Assembly: GCA_004325065.1 (NCBI GenBank)
Contig: PITI01000628.1
Span: forward strand, 1-10,156
Length of the DNA: 10,156 nucleotides
DNA from: Hamiltosporidium magnivora
Taxonomy: Eukaryota; Microsporidia; Dubosqiidae
Direction: 5' to 3'
In this document: positions 6,951 through 10,156 of the stretch, piece by piece
How the letters are laid out: each line of letters begins with the position of its first letter
Numbering within the stretch: the first letter of the stretch is position 1
Notes under the pieces: model-generated
Database searches by the model: none
The model's input: only the letters and a program-made list of their open reading frames with translations
What the model was told of the DNA's origin: nothing
Made by a program: the position numbers and the translations under genes

Positions 6951-9887
6951 ATGCTCCAACCAAGTCTTGACGCGTTATACCAAACAGTAGGTATAATATC
7001 ACCTACCAAAATACTAGCAGACCTCAACAATATTACAGAAACAACTTGTATGACTGACACAACTGAAGTAACTGACACAACTTATATAACTGACACGACT
7101 GAAACAACTGAAATGTCAACTACAACCGTAATAACAAACATAACCGACACAAATAATTCTCATAAACACCTTGAAATAATAAAACTTCTAATCCTAGAAA
7201 ACACACACCATACCCAAATACTAAACCACACAATTCTCTACCTGAACACATACCCATTAAAAACCCCACAATTTATAACTGACCTTACCACATCACCCTT
7301 CTATATACACAGATTGTTCTGTATCTGTTTAGTTACACATCTTCTCTATAATACCACCACATCACAAACCATTAAAAAGACATTTGGAGGTTACGAAGAT
7401 TTAATAATATGTAAGGATGAGAATACTATGGATATAGATATTATGGATAGAGTGGGTGTAAATAGTAAAGAATCTATTGATAGTAATATAATTAATAGTA
7501 ATATAACTACTAACGAACAATCTAATACAAATAAAGAATCTAATACAAATAATAATAGTAATAATAATAATAATACTAAAGAACAATCTAATTACAATCC
7601 TAACAATCCTACTACTGCTAACAACCCTACACCTACTACTACCAACACTACACCTACTACTAACTATCTTAATACTAATGTATTCATCTCTGTTCTAAAT
7701 AAAGACTTAATATTCAATACAACACACACACTTCTACACGACACAATAGAAATAGTATCAAAATCCCAAATAAAATCACTTTCTTCTATCCACCACTACT
7801 ACCCTACAATATTTACACCCAAATATTTATTATCTTACATAAATTATTTATTTCAACAATCTGATTACCTACAATGTTGTATTATTTATATTTTTAATAT
7901 TTATAATTATATTAGTATTGATGTATTATATATGTTATGTTATAGTAAGTCATGGAGAGTTAGAATGTCAGTTACACGTAAGATACACCAAATAATAAAT
8001 ATTAGTAGTAGCATGGGGTTACATAATGGAGTAGGAGTAGATAAAGAGGTAGTATTAGATAATAATAATATATTAGACAATGAGGTAGTATTAGATAACC
8101 CTAATATATTAGATAAGGAGGTAGTATTAGATAATAATATTAATGATAATAACAATATATTAGATAGTAGATTAGATAGTAATAATATATTAGATAGTAG
8201 ATTAGATGGTAATACTAACCAAAACACTAACAACCAACATACTAACCAACATAACAACACTACTATTATTAATTCACTCCTTTTAAAACTTGCTTGTGAT
8301 ACAGAAGATGAAGTACGTAAAACACTTGTAAATATACTTCCTTATATTAATACCCCTATAATATATCAATTAATAGAAATATTATCTAAAGATAGTAATG
8401 AACAGGTTAGAGGGGTAATAGGAAGTAACATAGGTAAGTATAAGATATGCAGTAGTAGTAGTAGGGTTTATAGTAGTGACAATATAGTTGATAGTATAGT
8501 TGATAGGGATACTATTGATAATAATTATATTAGTTATAAGTATGATAGTAGGGTTGATAGAAATATTACTAATCCTATTGATAATAACCCTATTAGTAAT
8601 ACTATTGATAATAACCCTTATACTAACCCTTATACTTATACTAACCCTTATACCGATAATATCCCTTATACTTACTCTTATGTTAATTGTATTGTTAGTG
8701 TGTTTAATAGACTTATTACTGATAGTTGTATTGAGGTTAGAATGTCTGTATTAAAGGGTGTTATTTCATTGGTAGAAAAAAGAGGTAAAAGTATAATTTT
8801 AAAGGAAAATAATAGTATTAGTAGTGTGTGTGATAGTAAGTATGATAGTATGTGTGATAGTAGGGTTGATAGTAGTAATAATATAGTTGATAATAATACA
8901 AGTAGTAATAATAATATAGTTAATAATAATAATATAAGTAATAATAATATAGTTGATAATACAAGTAATAATAATATAAGTAATAACCTTACTATTACTC
9001 TTAGCCTCTCTCTTGTCTTAGAACAATTACAGAACTTTTTAATTTCTAATAAATGGAGAATAAGGTTATTTGTATGTGACTTTATAAAAGGTATGATTTG
9101 TTTAGGATTTGAATTTTTTAAAAAATATTTTATTAAAATATATTATCAACTGATGTGTGATAAGTGTAATGAGATAAGGATGAGGTGTTTTTATGTGTAT
9201 GAGGTAATGTGTGTAGAGTGGGGTATTAGTGGGGGTGATGGTAGTAATAATATGTTATATAATAATAATAATGATGATAATAGGATAGATAATGATAGGA
9301 TAGATAATGATGGTATAAATGGTAATAATAGGATAGATAACAATACTAATAATAATAATAGGATAAATAACAATCCTATTACCAATATAAATAACAAAGA
9401 TACTAATAATAACAAGGAGTCTAATATAAATAACGATAAATCTGATATTTTTGTTGATAGAGTTGAAGAGTTGGTGAGAAATAAAAATTATTTGATAAGA
9501 ATTATGGGGTGTTACTATTGTAGTAAAATGTTGTATTTAAAAAGAGGAAGAAGTATTGTTGAGGTGTTGTTAAGAGATGAGGTGAGTAATGTTAGGTGTG
9601 AGTGTGTAAGAGTTATATCAAAGAGTATTTATAGTATCTTAGGGGATAGAATAGTTGGTGATACTTTTGTAAGAAATAATATAATTAATGATAATACACT
9701 AGTTAATAATATAAATAATATATATGATAATGGGGTTAAAAAACAAGGTGATAATATGCTTAGTATGGGTGAGGAATTACTTGGGTGGTTTGTTGGTGTT
9801 TTAAGTCAGATGAGTGGTGATAAGGATGAAAGTGTTAGAAGGATAGTAGAAAGTGTTATGGAGGAGTTAGAAAAATTAATTAAATGA
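6951..9887 (+). CDS. TPD3: Protein phosphatase 2A scaffold (A/PR65) subunit, HEAT-repeat protein with large low-complexity inserts
   Basis: PP2A-A is the HEAT-repeat scaffold that holds the catalytic C and a regulatory B subunit of protein phosphatase 2A in cytoplasm and nucleus. Nine repeats match human PR65 repeats 7-15 in order. Their signature segments are SWRVR at 334-338, DTEDEVR 450-456, DSNEQVR 481-487, DSCIEVR 591-597, KWRIR 701-705 (with LGFEFF 718-723), DKCNEIR 737-743, NKNYLIR 844-850, DEVSNVR 876-882 and DKDESVR 957-963. W335 and W702 fall at the positions of human W257 and W417. The N-terminal region (about 71-132 and 241-330) is helical but too diverged to number. Inserts rich in Asn, Asp, Ser and Thr occupy roughly 29-69, 133-240, 352-436, 497-573, 613-680, 759-830 and 899-935, leaving a core of about 490 residues against 589 in human PR65. 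No intron is needed. The CCC motif before the ATG supports the start; the stop is TGA. Another HEAT protein is possible, but the repeat-by-repeat agreement makes this unlikely. Confidence 0.85.
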   Translation: MLQPSLDALYQTVGIISPTKILADLNNITETTCMTDTTEVTDTTYITDTTETTEMSTTTVITNITDTNNSHKHLEIIKLLILENTHHTQILNHTILYLNTYPLKTPQFITDLTTSPFYIHRLFCICLVTHLLYNTTTSQTIKKTFGGYEDLIICKDENTMDIDIMDRVGVNSKESIDSNIINSNITTNEQSNTNKESNTNNNSNNNNNTKEQSNYNPNNPTTANNPTPTTTNTTPTTNYLNTNVFISVLNKDLIFNTTHTLLHDTIEIVSKSQIKSLSSIHHYYPTIFTPKYLLSYINYLFQQSDYLQCCIIYIFNIYNYISIDVLYMLCYSKSWRVRMSVTRKIHQIINISSSMGLHNGVGVDKEVVLDNNNILDNEVVLDNPNILDKEVVLDNNINDNNNILDSRLDSNNILDSRLDGNTNQNTNNQHTNQHNNTTIINSLLLKLACDTEDEVRKTLVNILPYINTPIIYQLIEILSKDSNEQVRGVIGSNIGKYKICSSSSRVYSSDNIVDSIVDRDTIDNNYISYKYDSRVDRNITNPIDNNPISNTIDNNPYTNPYTYTNPYTDNIPYTYSYVNCIVSVFNRLITDSCIEVRMSVLKGVISLVEKRGKSIILKENNSISSVCDSKYDSMCDSRVDSSNNIVDNNTSSNNNIVNNNNISNNNIVDNTSNNNISNNLTITLSLSLVLEQLQNFLISNKWRIRLFVCDFIKGMICLGFEFFKKYFIKIYYQLMCDKCNEIRMRCFYVYEVMCVEWGISGGDGSNNMLYNNNNDDNRIDNDRIDNDGINGNNRIDNNTNNNNRINNNPITNINNKDTNNNKESNINNDKSDIFVDRVEELVRNKNYLIRIMGCYYCSKMLYLKRGRSIVEVLLRDEVSNVRCECVRVISKSIYSILGDRIVGDTFVRNNIINDNTLVNNINNIYDNGVKKQGDNMLSMGEELLGWFVGVLSQMSGDKDESVRRIVESVMEELEKLIK
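7053..7106 (+). repeat. Three 18-bp coding repeats (TDTT units)
   Basis: Three tandem six-codon units encode TDTTEV, TDTTYI and TDTTET (residues 35-52 of the PP2A scaffold). The DNA units share ACTGACAC(A/G)ACT, so this is recent nucleotide-level duplication rather than only amino-acid bias. The Thr-rich stretch continues unrepeated to about residue 67. It sits before the first recognisable helix. Confidence 0.8.
7461..7670 (+). repeat. Low-complexity insert: Asn tract then Thr/Pro/Asn tract
   Basis: Codons for residues 171-240 of the PP2A scaffold. The insert begins with Asn/Ser runs built on AAT triplets (an almost pure AAT array near 7548-7574) and a duplicated segment (SNTNKE then SNTNNN). 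It then becomes rich in Thr, Pro and Asn written with ACT/ACC/CCT codons. The plus strand changes from G-containing to C-rich DNA inside this insert. Confidence 0.8.
8043..8210 (+). repeat. 36-bp coding minisatellite (KEVVLDNNNILD units) and a derived 30-bp unit
   Basis: Residues 365-420 of the PP2A scaffold. Two full 36-bp units encode KEVVLDNNNILD and NEVVLDNPNILD. A third starts KEVVLDNN, carries a 15-bp expansion (INDNN), and closes NNILD. Two shorter units follow, SRLDSNNILD and SRLDGN. The DNA repeats GAGGTAGTATTAGATAA and TAATATATTAGA nearly exactly, so copy number probably varies between strains. It lies in the turn between HEAT repeats 7 and 8. Confidence 0.9.
8571..8681 (+). repeat. 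Coding repeat tract (NPID/NPYT units)
   Basis: Residues 541-577. Short units NPIDN, NTIDN, NPYT, NPYTYT, NPYTDN and IPYTYS are encoded by DNA built from AACCCTTATACT and TATTGATAATAACCCT. The tract is C-rich on the plus strand, in contrast to the G-containing GATAG repeats just before it at about 8480-8560. It lies between HEAT repeats 9 and 10. Confidence 0.8.
8871..8987 (+). repeat. Asn-rich coding repeat tract (NNIVDN / NNIS units)
   Basis: Residues 641-679, composed of NNIVDN, NNNIVN, NNNISN and DNTS units encoded by AATAATATAGTTGAT and AATAATATAAGT. It follows a short CDSKYDSMCDSRVDS stretch made of GATAGTA repeats. It sits between HEAT repeats 10 and 11 and is predicted to be unstructured. 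Confidence 0.8.
9261..9437 (+). repeat. Asn/Asp/Ile/Arg-rich coding repeat tract (NRIDN units)
   Basis: Residues 771-829. NRIDN, DRIDN, DGIN, NRIDN and NRIN units are encoded by repeats of AATAGGATAGATAA, then by (AAT)n and AATATAAATAAC. It lies between HEAT repeats 12 and 13. Long stop-free frames also appear on the opposite strand here, a by-product of triplet repetition. Confidence 0.8.
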
Positions 9888-10069
9888 AAAAGTAAATTCA
9901 TAATTCTAATATCCAATGTTTAAAGGATTATAATTTGTTATAGTTTATAATTATTTGTTACTTTTTATTTAAATTGTTTTATTTCTTTATTTCATTTTAT
10001 TTTATTTCTCTATTCTTTTAAATTCTTTAATTATTTTTAGTTAAATTATATTATTTCTATAATTCTTTT
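9888..10069. other. T-rich 3' flank of the PP2A scaffold gene
   Basis: This 182-bp stretch is strongly T-rich in its second half (7 G+C of 60 bases in 9961-10020) with loose ATTTTATTTC repetition. No canonical AATAAA polyadenylation signal is seen on the plus strand. It ends at an abrupt rise in G+C at about 10071. Confidence 0.6.
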
Positions 10070-10156
10070 ATGGAAGGGGCGAAAAAGCAGGCTCTACTGA
10101 ATATTGCCCTGAATAAAGACTACGGAAACAATCTAAAGGCAACATGGATTGATGTT
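10070..10156 (+). mobile_element. Reverse transcriptase fragment of a non-LTR (LINE-type) retrotransposon, cut by window edge
   Basis: From ATG at 10070 there are 29 codons open to the window end. The peptide contains GAKKQALLN, then a 14-residue spacer, then TWIDV. In LINE-type reverse transcriptases (for example R2/Dong-like elements) a G-x-K-x-Q/E-x-LL-type helix precedes an (A/T)WIDxxKAFDS motif A. Asp28 (10151-10153) would be the first catalytic aspartate. The upstream reverse transcriptase regions are missing: the same frame is blocked by TAA at 10028-10030 and the preceding DNA is simple T-rich sequence. G+C jumps to 36 of 86 bases. I infer a 5'-truncated insertion, or a copy broken just upstream. 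The codons beyond the window would settle it. Confidence 0.65.

Noticed and set aside
7401..7586. Minus-strand open frame of 61 codons
   Set aside because: It lies entirely inside the PP2A scaffold coding region, over the Asn-rich insert. The Ile/Phe-rich peptide is the antisense of AAT/ATA repeats.
7940..8260. Minus-strand open frame of 106 codons
   Set aside because: It is antisense to the 36-bp coding minisatellite. Its repetitive Leu/Ser/Asn peptide only mirrors the triplet-multiple repeat, which lacks stops in that frame.
8571..8690. TAACCCT-like runs resembling telomeric repeats
   Set aside because: Spacing is irregular (12 to 18 bp), interrupted by TATACT and GATAAT units, and in frame with the NPYT protein repeat. 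It is a coding repeat, not a telomere remnant.
8500..8754. Plus-strand open frame of 84 codons in another frame
   Set aside because: It overlaps the PP2A scaffold frame, which carries HEAT signatures on both sides. The Leu/Ile-rich peptide is a product of ATT/ACT repeats.
9191..9415. Minus-strand open frame of 74 codons
   Set aside because: It is antisense to the NRIDN/Asn tract. The poly-Leu-like peptide has no independent support.
6951..9887. Alternative identity as condensin, importin or another HEAT protein
   Set aside because: The order and spacing of SWRVR, DxxxxVR, KWRIR-LGFEFF, NYLIR and DxxxNVR segments follow PR65 repeats 7-15. No importin- or condensin-specific motif is seen.

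Overview
The window is eukaryotic, extremely AT-rich and sparsely coding. It holds one confidently identified gene, one orphan gene, and the first codons of what looks like a retrotransposon reverse transcriptase at the right edge. My best guess at the source is a microsporidian with an expanded, AT-rich genome (Hamiltosporidium-like). The support is an intronless gene with very short apparent 5' leader, a CCC motif 7 nt before the ATG (a known microsporidian promoter feature), a reduced and very divergent PP2A scaffold gene, an orphan protein with a signal peptide, and LINE-type coding sequence. Another AT-rich protist such as a dictyostelid cannot be excluded from sequence alone.

Layout. 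Positions 1-165 are a somewhat GC-richer block that recurs, diverged, at 6429-6595. Positions 166-3819 have no supportable gene. Positions 3820-5199 (minus) encode a 459-residue orphan with an N-terminal signal peptide, a Glu/Lys tract and a Lys-rich cluster. Positions 5200-6428 are non-coding apart from very weak short open frames and one hairpin. Positions 6429-6950 are the C-rich upstream region of the next gene, ending in a tandem duplication of its proximal promoter. Positions 6951-9887 (plus) encode a 978-residue HEAT-repeat protein that I identify as the scaffold (A/PR65) subunit of protein phosphatase 2A. Positions 9888-10069 are a T-rich 3' flank. From 10070 to the end a much GC-richer open frame resembles the segment of LINE reverse transcriptases that leads into catalytic motif A.

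The main biological interest is the PP2A scaffold. Nine consecutive HEAT repeats match human PR65 repeats 7-15 in order. The N-terminal end, which in known PP2A binds B subunits, is eroded. About half of the protein is Asn/Asp/Thr-rich low-complexity sequence placed almost exclusively in the turns between repeats. The DNA of this gene also shows a striking mosaic of base skew, C-rich/G-poor at the 5' end and G-rich/C-poor at the 3' end. I see no sign that the genes form a functional unit with one another, and no operon, CRISPR, defence or tRNA/rRNA feature.
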